Positions 53,512 through 63,364 of a DNA stretch of 64,000 nt are shown one piece after another. Within the stretch, counting starts at the first letter, position 1, and each line of letters starts with the position of its first letter. Position numbers and translations under genes: made by a program. Under the pieces are notes generated by a model that did not search any database, had not been told where the DNA came from, and worked only from the letters and a program-made list of their open reading frames with translations. This DNA comes from an uncultured Alistipes sp. (lineage in GTDB: Bacteria > Bacteroidota > Bacteroidia > Bacteroidales > Rikenellaceae), in contig CASELE010000005.1 in assembly GCA_949288735.1 (NCBI GenBank), forward strand, positions 25,087 to 89,086, read 5' to 3'.

Positions 53512-54815
53512 CGTCCCGATGGTTTTTGCAGCGGCAGCCGCACGGTGAACCGCTCCTCCGTCCGGCTCACTTCGATGCTGTGTCCGGTAATCAGCTCCCA
53601 GCGCTTGCGCAGGTTTTCCAGTCCGATGCCCGTACCGGGCTCGGGGCTCAGCTTGGGAACGACCGGATTCGATACCACGAGCGTCCCCTCTTCGGTGCGA
53701 ATCGACACGTGCAGCGGATGGCTGCGCGTGATGGCGTTGTGTTTTACTGCATTACCAATCAACGGCTGGAGCGACAGCGAGGGGAGCAGCCACTGGCGGT
53801 AGCGCTCTTCGATATGGATGTCGAAGAAGAGCTTGTCCGCATAGCGTATCTTGAAGAGGTAGGCGTAGGCTTCGGCGAAACGGATCTCCTCGTCGAGCGT
53901 TACCAGCGTGCTCTGTCCGTTCTGCAGGATGTAGCGGAAGGTGTACGAGAGCTGGTCGATATAGGTCAGAGCCTTCTCGTCCTGCTTCTCGCGCACGAGC
54001 ATCGCCAGCGAATTGAGCGAATTGAAGAAGAAATGGGGGTTGACCTGGCCGACCAGCATGTGGTAGCGTGTGATGAGGTTCTCGTTCTTGAGCCGTTCGT
54101 TCTCCACGGCCATGGCCTGCCGTTGTGTCCCCAGACGATATATCCAGCCGTACAGAATGGCTGCCACGAGCGTGAAGGAGCATTTGAGGACCAGCACGAA
54201 GTCGAAACGGTGCCCCCCGTTGCAGAAGTTCATGGCGATGCGTCCCGTGTGCCAGTCGATGGTCGGGGCGACCATGTAGAGCGCTACGGCGGCCGCCAGA
54301 CACCAGATGCACCGTACGACGAAGCGGCGGGCCGTATGGGGCCGTCCGGCCGTCAGAAACGCGAGCAGAATAAAGGCGAAGACGAAGTAGTAGAGCAGCT
54401 GATAGATGGTCTCTATGCTCTCCGACGGACGGTTGAAGAGGGCCCCGTAATCGAAGTCCGCGCCGTTGCGGCGCCGTATTTCACCCAGCCGATGGTGCGC
54501 ACCGGCATGGCGCGGACCGACGAGATCCGCGACCAGCCGGTCGCCGTCCTGCAGTCCGAGGCGCCGGATGCGTGCGGCAGGAACGTACACGCTGTCGATG
54601 GGTGGCTCCGCATAGCGCAGGTAGCCGTGACCGTCGGGCGTGACGACGAGGACTCCTTCGCGCGGGTAGGGCTGCCGGAGCGTCCGGTCGTGCTGCGGAT
54701 CGCTTCTCCGGTCGACGATAAGCAGCAGCAGATAGGAGAAGTTGATCACCAGCGTGAGGGCCAGCGCTACCAGCAGGTTGGCTATCCAGACGGAGGTCTT
54801 CGGCGAGCGGCTCAT
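53508..54815 (-). CDS. LytS-type sensor histidine kinase
   Basis: 435-residue inner-membrane kinase. One N-terminal helix (TSVWIANLLVALALTLVINF), an extracytoplasmic domain of ~100 residues, then three or four helices (about 140-230) and a His_kinase domain: phosphorylated His in VGQVNPHFFFNSLNSLAMLV, N-box LIGNAVKHNAITRSHPL and G-box GTGIGLENLRKRWELITG. The overall shape matches the LytS/YehU class that pairs with LytTR regulators. The signal sensed is not readable. Starts 27 bases after the gamma-carbonic-anhydrase gene. Confidence 0.94.
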   Translation of the reverse strand: MSRSPKTSVWIANLLVALALTLVINFSYLLLLIVDRRSDPQHDRTLRQPYPREGVLVVTPDGHGYLRYAEPPIDSVYVPAARIRRLGLQDGDRLVADLVGPRHAGAHHRLGEIRRRNGADFDYGALFNRPSESIETIYQLLYYFVFAFILLAFLTAGRPHTARRFVVRCIWCLAAAVALYMVAPTIDWHTGRIAMNFCNGGHRFDFVLVLKCSFTLVAAILYGWIYRLGTQRQAMAVENERLKNENLITRYHMLVGQVNPHFFFNSLNSLAMLVREKQDEKALTYIDQLSYTFRYILQNGQSTLVTLDEEIRFAEAYAYLFKIRYADKLFFDIHIEERYRQWLLPSLSLQPLIGNAVKHNAITRSHPLHVSIRTEEGTLVVSNPVVPKLSPEPGTGIGLENLRKRWELITGHSIEVSRTEERFTVRLPLQKPSGR

Positions 54816-54842
54816 CTGTGACGGGCGGAGTTTGCGGCGGGA

Positions 54843-55379
54843 TTACTCCTTCCCGTCGGTATACCACGAGGCGTAGAGCCGGTAGTCGTGGGCCGTACGG
54901 AGGATGATTTCGTCGCGCTGTTCGGGAGTGATCTCCTTCACCTTGCGGGCCGGTACGCCGGCGTAGACCGAATTGGGCTCCAGCTTCGCGTTGGAGAGAA
55001 CCAGGGCGTTGGCCGCGATGATGCAGCCCGAGGGGACGACCGCGTTGTCGAGAATGGTAGCCCCCATGCCGATGAGGCAGTTGTCGCCGATGACGCCGCC
55101 GTGGATGATGGCGTTGTGACCGACCGACACGTCGTTGCCGATGATGGTCTGCGAGGGGTGCTTCGACCCGTCGTAGAGGGTGTGGAGCACGGCGCCGTCC
55201 TGTATGTTGGTGCGGTCGCCGATGACGATGCGGTTTACGTCGCCGCGCAGTACGGCGTTATACCATATCGAACAGTCGCGGCCGATGGTCACGTCGCCCA
55301 GGATGACGGCCGTTTCAGCCACGAATGTGTTCTCTCCGATTGCAGGTTCGTGCCCGCGGACTTTCCGAATGACAGCCAT
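54843..55379 (-). CDS. gamma-carbonic anhydrase family protein
   Basis: 178-residue left-handed beta-helix protein. The hexapeptide repeats run IGENTFVAETAVILGDVTIG and onward, and the zinc ligands of the family sit at H66 (VLHTLYD), H88 (SVGHN) and H93 (IIHGG). The catalytic Glu loop of Cam is missing, as in most CaiE/YrdA/PaaY-type members, so carbonate hydration activity is possible but not certain. A C-terminal helix follows. It lies 21 bases after mazG and 27 before the sensor kinase, suggesting one four-gene transcript. Confidence 0.92.
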   Translation of the reverse strand: MAVIRKVRGHEPAIGENTFVAETAVILGDVTIGRDCSIWYNAVLRGDVNRIVIGDRTNIQDGAVLHTLYDGSKHPSQTIIGNDVSVGHNAIIHGGVIGDNCLIGMGATILDNAVVPSGCIIAANALVLSNAKLEPNSVYAGVPARKVKEITPEQRDEIILRTAHDYRLYASWYTDGKE

Positions 55380-55400
55380 ATCTATATTTTGTTGCGTTTG

Positions 55401-56180
55401 TTACTCTTCCCGTTTGGCCTGCTGCCAGAGAGCTTCCATTTCGTCGAGCTTCAGTTCATGAAGCGTATGACCTTCGGTAGCAGCATGTTCTTCCATGTAG
55501 TTAAAGCGTCGTATGAACTTCCGGTTTGTCCGTTCGAGGGCCGATTCTGGATCGATGCCGTAGAGACGGCTGGCGTTGACCAGCGCGAAGAACAGGTCGC
55601 CGAATTCGGCTTCGAGCCGTTCGTGGTTCTTCGATTCGATTTCCGCCTCGACCTCGGCCGTCTCCTCCTTTACCTTGGCCCATACGTCTTCGCGCCGCTC
55701 CCAGTCGAACCCGGTTGCCGCGGCCTTTTCGCCGATGCGCAGCGCCTTGACCAGGGCCGGCAGCGAGCGGGGCACACCGCCCAGCGTACCGCTCTTGCGC
55801 TGTTTCTTCCGCAGTTTGAGCGCCTCCCAGTTCTCCTTGACCTCCTCGGGCGTGTGTGCGTGTATATCTCCGTAGACATGCGGGTGCCGATATATGAGTT
55901 TGTCACACAGAGCGTTGACCACCTCCGTATAGTCGAAGGCCCCGGCCTCTTCACCCAGCTTGGCATAAAATACTACGTGGAGCAGCAGATCGCCCAGCTC
56001 CTCCTTGATACCCTCCATGTTGTGATCGAGCAGAGCGTCGGCCAGTTCGTAGGTCTCCTCGATCGTATTGCTGCGCAGCGAGTCGAATGTCTGTTCGCGG
56101 TCCCAGGGACACTGTTCGCGCAGGGTATTCATCACCTCCAGCAGCCGTGCCGTGGCTTTCAGTCGTTTGTCCTCTTCCAT
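55401..56180 (-). CDS. mazG: nucleoside triphosphate pyrophosphohydrolase MazG
   Basis: 259-residue tandem all-alpha NTP pyrophosphatase that clears abnormal NTPs and lowers ppGpp-related stress. First MazG fold: NTLREQCPWDREQTFDSLRS, SNTIEETYELADALLD and IKEELGDLLLHVVFYAKLGE; second: KVKEETAEVEAEIESKNHER and LEAEFGDLFFALVNASRLYG. The EExxE metal-binding patterns are visible in both halves. Length matches E. coli MazG (263). The start follows the promoter box; an ATG at 56216 lies upstream of that box. Confidence 0.95.
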   Translation of the reverse strand: MEEDKRLKATARLLEVMNTLREQCPWDREQTFDSLRSNTIEETYELADALLDHNMEGIKEELGDLLLHVVFYAKLGEEAGAFDYTEVVNALCDKLIYRHPHVYGDIHAHTPEEVKENWEALKLRKKQRKSGTLGGVPRSLPALVKALRIGEKAAATGFDWERREDVWAKVKEETAEVEAEIESKNHERLEAEFGDLFFALVNASRLYGIDPESALERTNRKFIRRFNYMEEHAATEGHTLHELKLDEMEALWQQAKREE

Positions 56181-56203
56181 TCTCGGATGTCGTTTTGGTG
56201 CCC

Positions 56204-56211
56204 CAAAGTTA
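56204..56211 (-). promoter_or_regulatory. -7 promoter box (TAACTTTG) for the mazG operon
   Basis: Exact TAnnTTTG on the minus strand, 23 bases before the mazG start. Confidence 0.65.
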
Positions 56212-56232
56212 GCCATATTCGGTCGAAAAAGT

Positions 56233-56240
56233 TATCTTTG
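56233..56240 (+). promoter_or_regulatory. -7 promoter box (TATCTTTG) for the hexosaminidase gene
   Basis: Exact TAnnTTTG 24 bases before the ATG; back-to-back with the mazG box only 21 bases away. Confidence 0.7.
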
Positions 56241-56264
56241 TGCGGAACAAAATCCGCTCTTCGC

Positions 56265-58421
56265 ATGAAAAAGCTCTTCGCTCTGATGCTCTTCGCCGCA
56301 GCCTTTTGTCCCCCTCTCTGGGCGAAGATTCTTCCCACTCCGCTTGCCGTACGGAACCTCGGCGGCAGCTTCGAACTCGATTCGGCCACGGTCATCGTCT
56401 GCGACACGTCGCTCGAGCCGTTGGCCCGTTATCTGGGTCGGCGGCTCGGAGTGTCGGTCGACGCCACCCGTTCGTCCGGCTCGCCGCTCGTGCTGCGGCT
56501 CGCCGAGGGGCATGCGACCGAGGGTTACGTGCTGCGGATTCTTGCCGACCGTATCGAAATCGAGGCTTCCGACTATGGCGGTGCCTTCAACGGCGTGCAG
56601 ACCCTCCTCCAGCTCCTGCCTCCCGGGGTCTATGCCGGCGAAGCGGTGCTGCCCGTCCGGCTCGCCTGCCGCGAAGTGACCGATGCACCCCGTTACCGTT
56701 ATCGCGGCATGCACCTCGACGTGGCCCGGACATGGCAGGATGCCGATGCCGTGAAACGTTATATCGAACTGCTTTCCTATCATAAAATCAACAAGCTCCA
56801 TCTGCACCTCACCGACGACGAAGGGTGGCGTATCGAGATTCTTTCCCATCCCGAACTGGCTGAAGTGGGCGGTTTCCGCGGCGGCGATTCACCTGTGCGT
56901 CCCGTCTACGGCAAGTGGAACGAAAAGTACGGCGGGTTCTTTACGCAGGAGGAGTTGCGCGAACTGATCCGCTATGCCGCCGTGCGCAATATCGAGATCA
57001 TACCCGAAATCGACCTCCCGGGTCACAGCCGCAACATTGCCCGCGTGAGGCCCGAAATACTGTGCCGTTACATGCCCGATCTGTCGGCTTCGAACGGCTA
57101 CGACGAGCGGTCGGCCTGGTGTGTGGCACGGGAGGAGAACTATGTGCTGCTGGACGACATCCTGGGCGAGGTGTGCGACCTCTTTCCCTCACCATATATT
57201 CATGTGGGCGGCGACGAGGTGGAGGTGTCGCAGTGGCGCCGCTGTCCCGACTGCCGGGCCCTCATGCAGCGGTTGGGTACGGACGATCCGCGCCGTCTCG
57301 AGGACTACTTCATGGAGCGGACGGTCGAAATCCTCGCCCGTCACGGCAAGCAGCCCGCCGTCTGGAACGAAGCGGCGCGCAGCGGGCGCCTGCCGCGCAG
57401 CGTGCGCGTGCATGGTTGGGAGGATACCCGAGCGTGTCTCGCCTCCCTGCGTGCGGGCTATCCGACGGTGGTGATGCCGGCACAGTACTTTTATTTCGAC
57501 ATGCGCCAGGCACCGCGCGAGGAGGGACACAGCTGGGCCGCCGTGTTCGATGTGCGGGCGACCTACGAATTCGAGCTCCCCACACCCCTTTCCGCGAGCG
57601 AACGGGCCTGTGTGGAGGGTCTGCAGGGGGCCTTCTGGAGCGAGATCTACGTGTCGCACGAACCCGAACGTCCCGACTACATCGACTTTCTCTGCTATCC
57701 GCGCATCTGTGCTTTGGCCGAGCAGGCGTGGCACGGCAACGACGAAGGCTGGCCTGCATTCTATGCCCGGCTTCGTGCCCATTACGACCGCCTGACGGCC
57801 ATGGGCGTCGGCTTCCGACTCTTCCCGCCGGAGGTGCGCTACGACGACGGTTTGCTGCAGGCCGGGGCACCCGATGCGGGAGCCGTGCTCTTCTACCGTG
57901 TCGAAGGCGACACGACGGAATACCGCTATACGGGCCCGATTGCGACCGACGAGCCGCACCGCTATCTCTTCCGGACGCGACTGGGCACGGGCCGCAGCGC
58001 CGAGGTGGGTGCCGAGGCTCATTACCGAACCATCACACCGGCTCTGACGCTCACCAGTTCGATGGGCGAGAGCCGCCGTATCCCGTGGTCCAACGTGGAG
58101 CGTTACCGGACCTTCGCCCGTACGGCCCGTACCTGCCGGGAGGGCGACTGGATACTCTACCGTTTCTCCGAACCTGTGCACTGCCGCGAACTCTTTCTCC
58201 AGACGGGCCATCTCCAGTTGCCGAAGACCATCGTGACCACGGGCTACGCCGAGATCTCCTTCGACGGCGAGCACTTCGAGCGGGCGGACGAGCTGGTGCA
58301 GGGCAGCGTCACGCTCCATCCCGACCGTCCGGTACGGGCCGTGCGCATCGTCTCGACCTGCAGCGACAACGGATGCTCGTTCGTCACCATCCAGCCGCCG
58401 CGTATCAAGCCCGTGCTCTGA
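56265..58421 (+). CDS. GH20 beta-N-acetylhexosaminidase
   Basis: 718-residue exported glycosidase that removes terminal beta-GlcNAc or GalNAc from glycans. Signal peptide about 1-20 (LFALMLFAAAFCPPLWAKIL), an N-terminal GH20b domain (about 21-140), the catalytic barrel starting YRYRGMHLDVART, with the acid-base pair D317-E318 in HVGGDEVEVSQW and substrate aromatic residues further on (KWNEKYGG, WNEAARSG). A C-terminal ~170-residue part includes a chitobiase-like and a discoidin-like beta domain (GYAEISFDGEHFERA). Mucin or chitin-type substrate use is the likely role in a gut organism (inference). Monocistronic. Confidence 0.94.
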   Translation: MKKLFALMLFAAAFCPPLWAKILPTPLAVRNLGGSFELDSATVIVCDTSLEPLARYLGRRLGVSVDATRSSGSPLVLRLAEGHATEGYVLRILADRIEIEASDYGGAFNGVQTLLQLLPPGVYAGEAVLPVRLACREVTDAPRYRYRGMHLDVARTWQDADAVKRYIELLSYHKINKLHLHLTDDEGWRIEILSHPELAEVGGFRGGDSPVRPVYGKWNEKYGGFFTQEELRELIRYAAVRNIEIIPEIDLPGHSRNIARVRPEILCRYMPDLSASNGYDERSAWCVAREENYVLLDDILGEVCDLFPSPYIHVGGDEVEVSQWRRCPDCRALMQRLGTDDPRRLEDYFMERTVEILARHGKQPAVWNEAARSGRLPRSVRVHGWEDTRACLASLRAGYPTVVMPAQYFYFDMRQAPREEGHSWAAVFDVRATYEFELPTPLSASERACVEGLQGAFWSEIYVSHEPERPDYIDFLCYPRICALAEQAWHGNDEGWPAFYARLRAHYDRLTAMGVGFRLFPPEVRYDDGLLQAGAPDAGAVLFYRVEGDTTEYRYTGPIATDEPHRYLFRTRLGTGRSAEVGAEAHYRTITPALTLTSSMGESRRIPWSNVERYRTFARTARTCREGDWILYRFSEPVHCRELFLQTGHLQLPKTIVTTGYAEISFDGEHFERADELVQGSVTLHPDRPVRAVRIVSTCSDNGCSFVTIQPPRIKPVL

Positions 58422-58446
58422 GTCCGGTTTCGGGCTCGCCGTACGA

Positions 58447-58480
58447 CGAAGGGCGGAACCCGACCGGGTTCCGCCCTTCG
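58447..58480. terminator. bidirectional terminator between hexosaminidase gene and pheT
   Basis: Near-perfect 16-bp inverted repeat CGAAGGGCGGAACCCG/CGGGTTCCGCCCTTCG separated by two bases, between convergent genes. Confidence 0.85.
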
Positions 58481-58497
58481 CACGTATCGGTAGTATG

Positions 58498-60963
58498 CTA
58501 CCCGCGCACCTGGGCGCCGCAGCGGCTTTCGAACTGGCGTATCAGATTGGACATCGCCTTCTCGATGCTCTTTTCGTCGAGCGTGCGCTCGCGGTCCTCG
58601 AGCACGAAGCCAAGGGCGTAGGACTTCTTGCCTTCGGGGAGCTTGTCGCCTTCGTAGACGTCGAAGAGCGTCACGCTCTTCAGCAGACGGCGCTCGGCTG
58701 CGAAGGCCGTTTCGCGCAGTGCGGCGAAGGTGACCGAACGGTCCACCAGCAGGGCCAGGTCACGCCGTACTTCGGGGTATTTCGACAGTTCCTGCGCCAC
58801 GATGCGGTGCTTGCGAGTCGAACGCATCAGAGCCTCGAAATCCATTTCGAGGAAGAAGACCTCCTGTTTCAGGTCGAAGCGGCGGCGGAGAGCCGGCGCG
58901 ACAGGGCCGAGACGCATGAACTCCTTGCCGTTAAGCTCGACCGAAAGGCCGTCGGCATAGAGATCGTTGCTGAGCGGCTCGGCGCGGAGTGCGGCGAGGT
59001 CGATACCGAAACGGTGCAGCAGCCGTTCTGCGACGGCGCGCAGCGTGAAGAACGAGCTGGGACGCGCCTTCTCGTTCCACGAGGGGAGGATGTCGGCGCC
59101 CGTTACGCAGATTGCGAGACGGAACTCCTCCGAGTAGGGGGTGAGGGCATCGTCGCCGTTGCGACGTTCGCCGTCGTAGAAGTAGCAGTTGCCCAGTTCG
59201 TAGAGCTTCAGGTCCCCGTTGCGGCGGTTCACGTTGAGCTGCACGGCTTCCAGCATGTGGAAGAGGAGTGTCTGCCGCAGTACGTTGAGATCGGCGCTCA
59301 GCGGGTTGAGTATGCGCACGCATCGTTCGGCCGGGCAGGAGACGAGCCCTTCGTAGTACTCCGCCCGGGTCAGCGAGTTGGACATGATCTCGGTGAATCC
59401 GTTGTCGGAGAGGAAATCCGATGCGAGGTTCACGAGCCGTTCGCGATCGGGTTTCGGGGCGTAGGAGAGGGTCGAACGTACGCGCTCGGGAATCTCCACA
59501 CGATTGTATCCGTAGATACGGAGAATCTCCTCCACAAGGTCGGCTTCACGCCGGACGTCGACACGATAGGGGGGGACCGATACGGTCATGACGCCCTCTT
59601 TCTCGGCGAGAATCCGGATGTCGAGTGCGCCGAGAATCGTGCGCACGGTCTCTTCGGGGATATGCTTGCCCACCAGGGCGTCGATACGTGCGAACGAGGC
59701 GTCGAAGACGAAATCGGGGACCGTATCCGTACCTGCCACGATCAGGTCGCTCGAAATCTTGCCGCCGGCCAGCTCCTTGAAGAGCAGGGCGGCGCGTTTG
59801 GCGGCGTAGATCTGCATGTTGGGGTCGATGCCGCGTTCGAAGCGGAACGAGGCGTCGGTGTTCAGCCCGAATCGCTTGGCCGTCTTGCGAACCCATACCG
59901 GGTTGAAGTAGGCGCTCTCGATGAAGACGTCGGTCGTCGTGTCGCTGATGCCCGAGTCCAGACCGCCGAATACGCCCGCGATGCACATGGGGCGCTCGGC
60001 CGAACAGATCATGAGGTCCTCGCTGCTCAGCCGACGCTCTGTGCCGTCGAGCGTGACGAAGGGGGTCCCTTCGTCGCAGGTGCGTACCACGACCTTGCGG
60101 CCCTCGATTTTCGAGGCGTCGAAGGCATGGAGCGGCTGTCCCAGCTCGAAGAGTACGAAATTGGTGATATCCACCAGGTTGTTTTTGGGATGGATACCCG
60201 CGGCGCGCAGACACTTCTGCATCCATTCGGGCGACGGGCCGATCTTGCAGCCGCGTACCGTGATGCCTACGTAGCGGGGAGCCGCCTCGGGGTTACGCAC
60301 CTCGACGCCGATGTTCAGGTCGCGGTCGTCGATGCGGAAGTCCGAGACATCGGGCATCTTCACGCGCGTGGGGGTTCCGTGGGCGGTGAGGTACGCGGCA
60401 AGATCGCGGGCTACGCCGATGTGAGACGTGGCATCGGAGCGGTTGGGCGTGAGACCTATGCCGATGAGCCAGTCGTCCTCGATGCCGAGGAAGTCGCGTG
60501 CCGGCGTGCCTACGGGAGCGTCGGCCGGCAGCTCCACGATGCCTTCGTGCGAGGTGCCGATACCCAGTTCGTCTTCGGCGCAGAGCATGCCGAGCGACTC
60601 CACACCGCGTATTTTGCTGCGCTTGATCTTGAACTCCTTCTCGTCGCCGTCGGGGTGGAGTACTGCGCCGACGGTGGCGCACAGCACCTTGAGTCCGGCA
60701 CGGCAGTTGGCTGCGCCGCAGACGATCGGAAGCGGTTCGCCCGATCCCACGTCGACCGTCGTGACATGCAGGTGGTCCGAGTCGGGATGGTCCATGCAGG
60801 TGAGCACCTCGCCCACCACGACGCCCTTCAGACCGCCCCGTACGCCTTCGATGCGTTCGAAGCTCTCGACTTCGAGGCCGATGTCGGTAAGGATGACCGC
60901 CATCTCTTCGGCCGACAGGTCGGTGTCGAGATAGCGCTTGAGCCAGTTGTAGGAGATATTCAT
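58498..60963 (-). CDS. pheT: phenylalanyl-tRNA synthetase beta subunit
   Basis: 821-residue beta chain of the alpha2-beta2 enzyme. It opens MNISYNWLKRYLDTDLSAEE, followed by the tRNA-binding OB fold (VVVGEVLTCMDHPDSDHLHV), the B3/B4 editing domain (MCIAGVFGGLDSGISDTTTD nearby), the B5 domain, and the C-terminal ferredoxin-like anticodon-binding domain (SKYPEVRRDLALLVDRSVTF). Length is normal for Bacteroidetes. pheS is not adjacent, which is common in this phylum. A promoter box precedes it by 34 bases. Editing residues seem intact, though I did not check each. Confidence 0.96.
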   Translation of the reverse strand: MNISYNWLKRYLDTDLSAEEMAVILTDIGLEVESFERIEGVRGGLKGVVVGEVLTCMDHPDSDHLHVTTVDVGSGEPLPIVCGAANCRAGLKVLCATVGAVLHPDGDEKEFKIKRSKIRGVESLGMLCAEDELGIGTSHEGIVELPADAPVGTPARDFLGIEDDWLIGIGLTPNRSDATSHIGVARDLAAYLTAHGTPTRVKMPDVSDFRIDDRDLNIGVEVRNPEAAPRYVGITVRGCKIGPSPEWMQKCLRAAGIHPKNNLVDITNFVLFELGQPLHAFDASKIEGRKVVVRTCDEGTPFVTLDGTERRLSSEDLMICSAERPMCIAGVFGGLDSGISDTTTDVFIESAYFNPVWVRKTAKRFGLNTDASFRFERGIDPNMQIYAAKRAALLFKELAGGKISSDLIVAGTDTVPDFVFDASFARIDALVGKHIPEETVRTILGALDIRILAEKEGVMTVSVPPYRVDVRREADLVEEILRIYGYNRVEIPERVRSTLSYAPKPDRERLVNLASDFLSDNGFTEIMSNSLTRAEYYEGLVSCPAERCVRILNPLSADLNVLRQTLLFHMLEAVQLNVNRRNGDLKLYELGNCYFYDGERRNGDDALTPYSEEFRLAICVTGADILPSWNEKARPSSFFTLRAVAERLLHRFGIDLAALRAEPLSNDLYADGLSVELNGKEFMRLGPVAPALRRRFDLKQEVFFLEMDFEALMRSTRKHRIVAQELSKYPEVRRDLALLVDRSVTFAALRETAFAAERRLLKSVTLFDVYEGDKLPEGKKSYALGFVLEDRERTLDEKSIEKAMSNLIRQFESRCGAQVRG

Positions 60964-60997
60964 GTTACGTTCTTTTTTGCGTGGGTTTGCAATGGGG

Positions 60998-61005
60998 CAA
61001 AGATA
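60998..61005 (-). promoter_or_regulatory. -7 promoter box (TATCTTTG) for pheT
   Basis: Exact TAnnTTTG on the minus strand, 34 bases before the pheT ATG. Confidence 0.65.
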
Positions 61006-61249
61006 CGAAGAAGCTGCGAAAATCCGACTCTTCGGACCGATTAAAATGACGGTCCGCCTCCGAGACGCTTCCCGCAGGGTTTCGGCGGTGCAGCGTGGAT
61101 GCGTTCCGTCCCTCCGTGCTTTCGGTGCCGCGGTCGGGGGCGCCCCCGCGGGTTCGCGCTCCGGTCGCGCGAAGCCCGGATTGCTCCGTTTCGGCCCCGG
61201 CCTGACGGCCGATACCGCCGAGGCATTTGGTTTTACGGCGCGGCCGCGT
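61006..61249. other. gene-free part of the pheT-lepA divergent gap
   Basis: The full gap between the two starts is 317 bases with a promoter box near each end. The middle is very GC-rich, with short complementary GC blocks (GGGGGCGCCCCC), but I see no gene, tRNA or convincing regulatory RNA here. Confidence 0.5.
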
Positions 61250-61257
61250 TATCTTTG
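61250..61257 (+). promoter_or_regulatory. -7 promoter box (TATCTTTG) for lepA
   Basis: Exact TAnnTTTG 23 bases before the lepA ATG; it excludes the earlier in-frame start at 61227. Confidence 0.7.
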
Positions 61258-61280
61258 TGCGGAAATTTGCGCGAACGAAG

Positions 61281-63071
61281 ATGAAAAACATTCGCAACTT
61301 CTGTATCATTGCCCATATCGACCACGGCAAGTCGACCCTGGCGGACCGCCTGCTCGAAAAGACCCATACGCTCACCGAACGCGACATGCAGGCGCAGGTG
61401 CTCGACGACATGGAGCTCGAACGGGAAAAGGGAATCACCATCAAGAGCCATGCCATCCAGATGGAGTACCGTGCCCGTGACGGCCAGACCTATGTGCTCA
61501 ATCTGATCGATACGCCGGGACACGTGGACTTCTCCTACGAAGTCTCGCGCGCCATCGCCTCGTGCGAGGGCGCCCTGCTTGTCGTGGATGCCACGCAGGG
61601 TATTCAGGCCCAGACCATATCGAACCTATATCTGGCTGTCGGACACGATCTGGAGATCGTCCCCGTGCTGAACAAGATCGATGTCGATTCGGCCATGATA
61701 GACGAGGTTAAGGATCAGGTGATCGACCTCATCGGTTGCAAGGAGGAGGAGATTCTGCTCGCCTCGGGCAAGACCGGACAGGGTGTCGAGGAGGTGCTCG
61801 AGGCCATCGTGCACCGTATCCCCGCACCCAAGGGCGACGAGAACGCCCCGTTGCAGGCGCTCATCTTCGATTCTGTGTTCAATCCGTTCCGCGGCATCAT
61901 AGCCTACTACCGCGTCTTCAACGGGGTGCTCCGCAAGGGCGACCATGTGAAGTTCTTCAATACGGGCAGCCGTTACGATGCCGACGAGGTAGGCGTGCTG
62001 AAGCTCCGCATGCAGCCCCGTGACGAGATACGGGCCGGCGACGTAGGTTATATCTGTTCGGGTATCAAAACCTCGTCCGAGGTGAAGGTGGGCGATACGA
62101 TTACTTCGGTCGAACGGCCCGCATCGGAGGCCATCGCCGGATTCGAAGATGTGAAGCCTATGGTCTTCGCCGGTGTCTATCCCGTCGAAGCCGACCAGTA
62201 CGAGGACCTGCGCGCCTCGCTCGAGAAACTGCGGCTCAACGACGCGTCGCTCACCTTCGAGCCCGAGAGCTCGCTGGCGCTGGGCTTCGGATTCCGCTGC
62301 GGTTTTCTCGGGCTGCTGCACATGGAGATTATCCAGGAACGGCTCTACCGCGAATTCGACATGGATGTCATCACCACCGTACCGAACGTTTCGTACCGCA
62401 TCACCACCACGCAGGGCGAGGTGGTGGAGGTCCACAACCCTTCGGGACTGCCCGAGGTGACGAAGATTGCCAAGATCGAGGAGCCCTGCATCCTGGCGCA
62501 GATCATCACCAAGGCGGAGTTTCTCGGCAACGTCATCAAGCTCTGCATCGACAAGCGTGGCGTGCTGAAGAACCAGACCTTCATCACGCAGGATCGCGTG
62601 GAGGTCAATTTCGACATGCCGCTTTCGGAGATCGTCTTCGATTTCTACGACAAGCTGAAGAGTATTTCGAAAGGGTATGCCTCGTTCGACTATCACCGTA
62701 CGGGTTTCCAGCCTTCGAAGCTGGTCAAGCTCGATATCCTGCTCAACGGTGATCCGGTCGATGCGCTCTCGTCGCTCATCTATGCCGACCACGCCTACGA
62801 CTTCGGCCGCCGGATGTGCGAGAAACTCAAGGAGCTCATTCCGCGACAGCAGTTCGATATCGCGATACAGGCTGCCATCGGTGCCAAGATCATTGCCCGC
62901 GAAACGGTGAAGGCCGTACGCAAAGACGTGACGGCCAAGTGTTACGGCGGCGACATCACACGTAAGCGCAAACTGCTCGAAAAGCAGAAGCGGGGAAAGA
63001 AGCGCATGCGGCAGATCGGTAACGTCGAGGTGCCGCAGTCGGCCTTCCTTGCCGTGCTGAAGATGGATTGA
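61281..63071 (+). CDS. lepA: elongation factor 4 (LepA)
   Basis: 596-residue translational GTPase that acts on the ribosome during initiation or back-translocation under stress. G1 [19 protein letters not shown], switch [12 protein letters not shown]3 [17 protein letters not shown]4 [10 protein letters not shown] are intact; domain II, the EF-G-like domains ([20 protein letters not shown]) and the LepA-specific C-terminal domain ([20 protein letters not shown], then [14 protein letters not shown]) follow. Length matches the family (~600). Monocistronic with its own promoter; no obvious terminator directly after. Confidence 0.97.
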   Translation: MKNIRNFCIIAHIDHGKSTLADRLLEKTHTLTERDMQAQVLDDMELEREKGITIKSHAIQMEYRARDGQTYVLNLIDTPGHVDFSYEVSRAIASCEGALLVVDATQGIQAQTISNLYLAVGHDLEIVPVLNKIDVDSAMIDEVKDQVIDLIGCKEEEILLASGKTGQGVEEVLEAIVHRIPAPKGDENAPLQALIFDSVFNPFRGIIAYYRVFNGVLRKGDHVKFFNTGSRYDADEVGVLKLRMQPRDEIRAGDVGYICSGIKTSSEVKVGDTITSVERPASEAIAGFEDVKPMVFAGVYPVEADQYEDLRASLEKLRLNDASLTFEPESSLALGFGFRCGFLGLLHMEIIQERLYREFDMDVITTVPNVSYRITTTQGEVVEVHNPSGLPEVTKIAKIEEPCILAQIITKAEFLGNVIKLCIDKRGVLKNQTFITQDRVEVNFDMPLSEIVFDFYDKLKSISKGYASFDYHRTGFQPSKLVKLDILLNGDPVDALSSLIYADHAYDFGRRMCEKLKELIPRQQFDIAIQAAIGAKIIARETVKAVRKDVTAKCYGGDITRKRKLLEKQKRGKKRMRQIGNVEVPQSAFLAVLKMD

Positions 63072-63115
63072 CGCCCCTCGTCCGGATTCCCATACCGTCG
63101 CCGGCAGGGCGGGGC

Positions 63116-63140
63116 GGAGTGGAGTGGAGTGGAGTGGAGT
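63116..63140. repeat. pentanucleotide tandem repeat (GGAGT)5
   Basis: Five perfect copies of GGAGT in the gap between lepA and the tRNA-Gly gene. Short-unit microsatellite, not in a gene. Confidence 0.9.
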
Positions 63141-63266
63141 GTCTCGGGAGACGGATAGGGTAGCGTGCGGAGCGGTCCCATGCCCGGTTACATCGCCGAT
63201 GCGGTTTCGGCGCATTGCCCGGATGAAAAAAGAGGGTGGGAAGTTGCAAAATTCACGATTTGCACC

Positions 63267-63274
63267 TATCTTTG
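63267..63274 (+). promoter_or_regulatory. -7 promoter box (TATCTTTG) for tRNA-Gly
   Basis: Exact TAnnTTTG 13 bases before the mature tRNA 5' end. Confidence 0.7.
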
Positions 63275-63287
63275 CACCCGTTCCAAT

Positions 63288-63363
63288 GCGGAAGTAGCTC
63301 AGTCGGTAGAGCATCAGCTTCCCAAGCTGAGGGTCGCGGGTTCGAGTCCCGTTTTCCGCTCCA
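63288..63363 (+). tRNA. tRNA-Gly (anticodon CCC)
   Basis: 76-nt tRNA with an encoded CCA end. The acceptor GCGGAAG pairs with TTTCCGC (one G-U), the anticodon stem TCAGC/GCTGA holds loop TTCCCAA (anticodon CCC, reading GGG), and the T-arm has GGTTCGAGTCC. It has its own promoter and terminator. The DNA changes abruptly to AT-rich just after its 3' end, a typical integration boundary. Confidence 0.95.
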
Positions 63364-63364
63364 G

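Noticed and set aside
54888..56264. Long in-frame extension upstream of the GH20 gene
   Set aside because: The extension is antisense to gamma-carbonic anhydrase and mazG. The signal peptide and promoter box fix the start at 56265.
61006..61249. Small RNA or riboswitch in the pheT-lepA gap
   Set aside because: GC-rich with small inverted repeats only; no conserved riboswitch core (T-box, for example) could be recognised.
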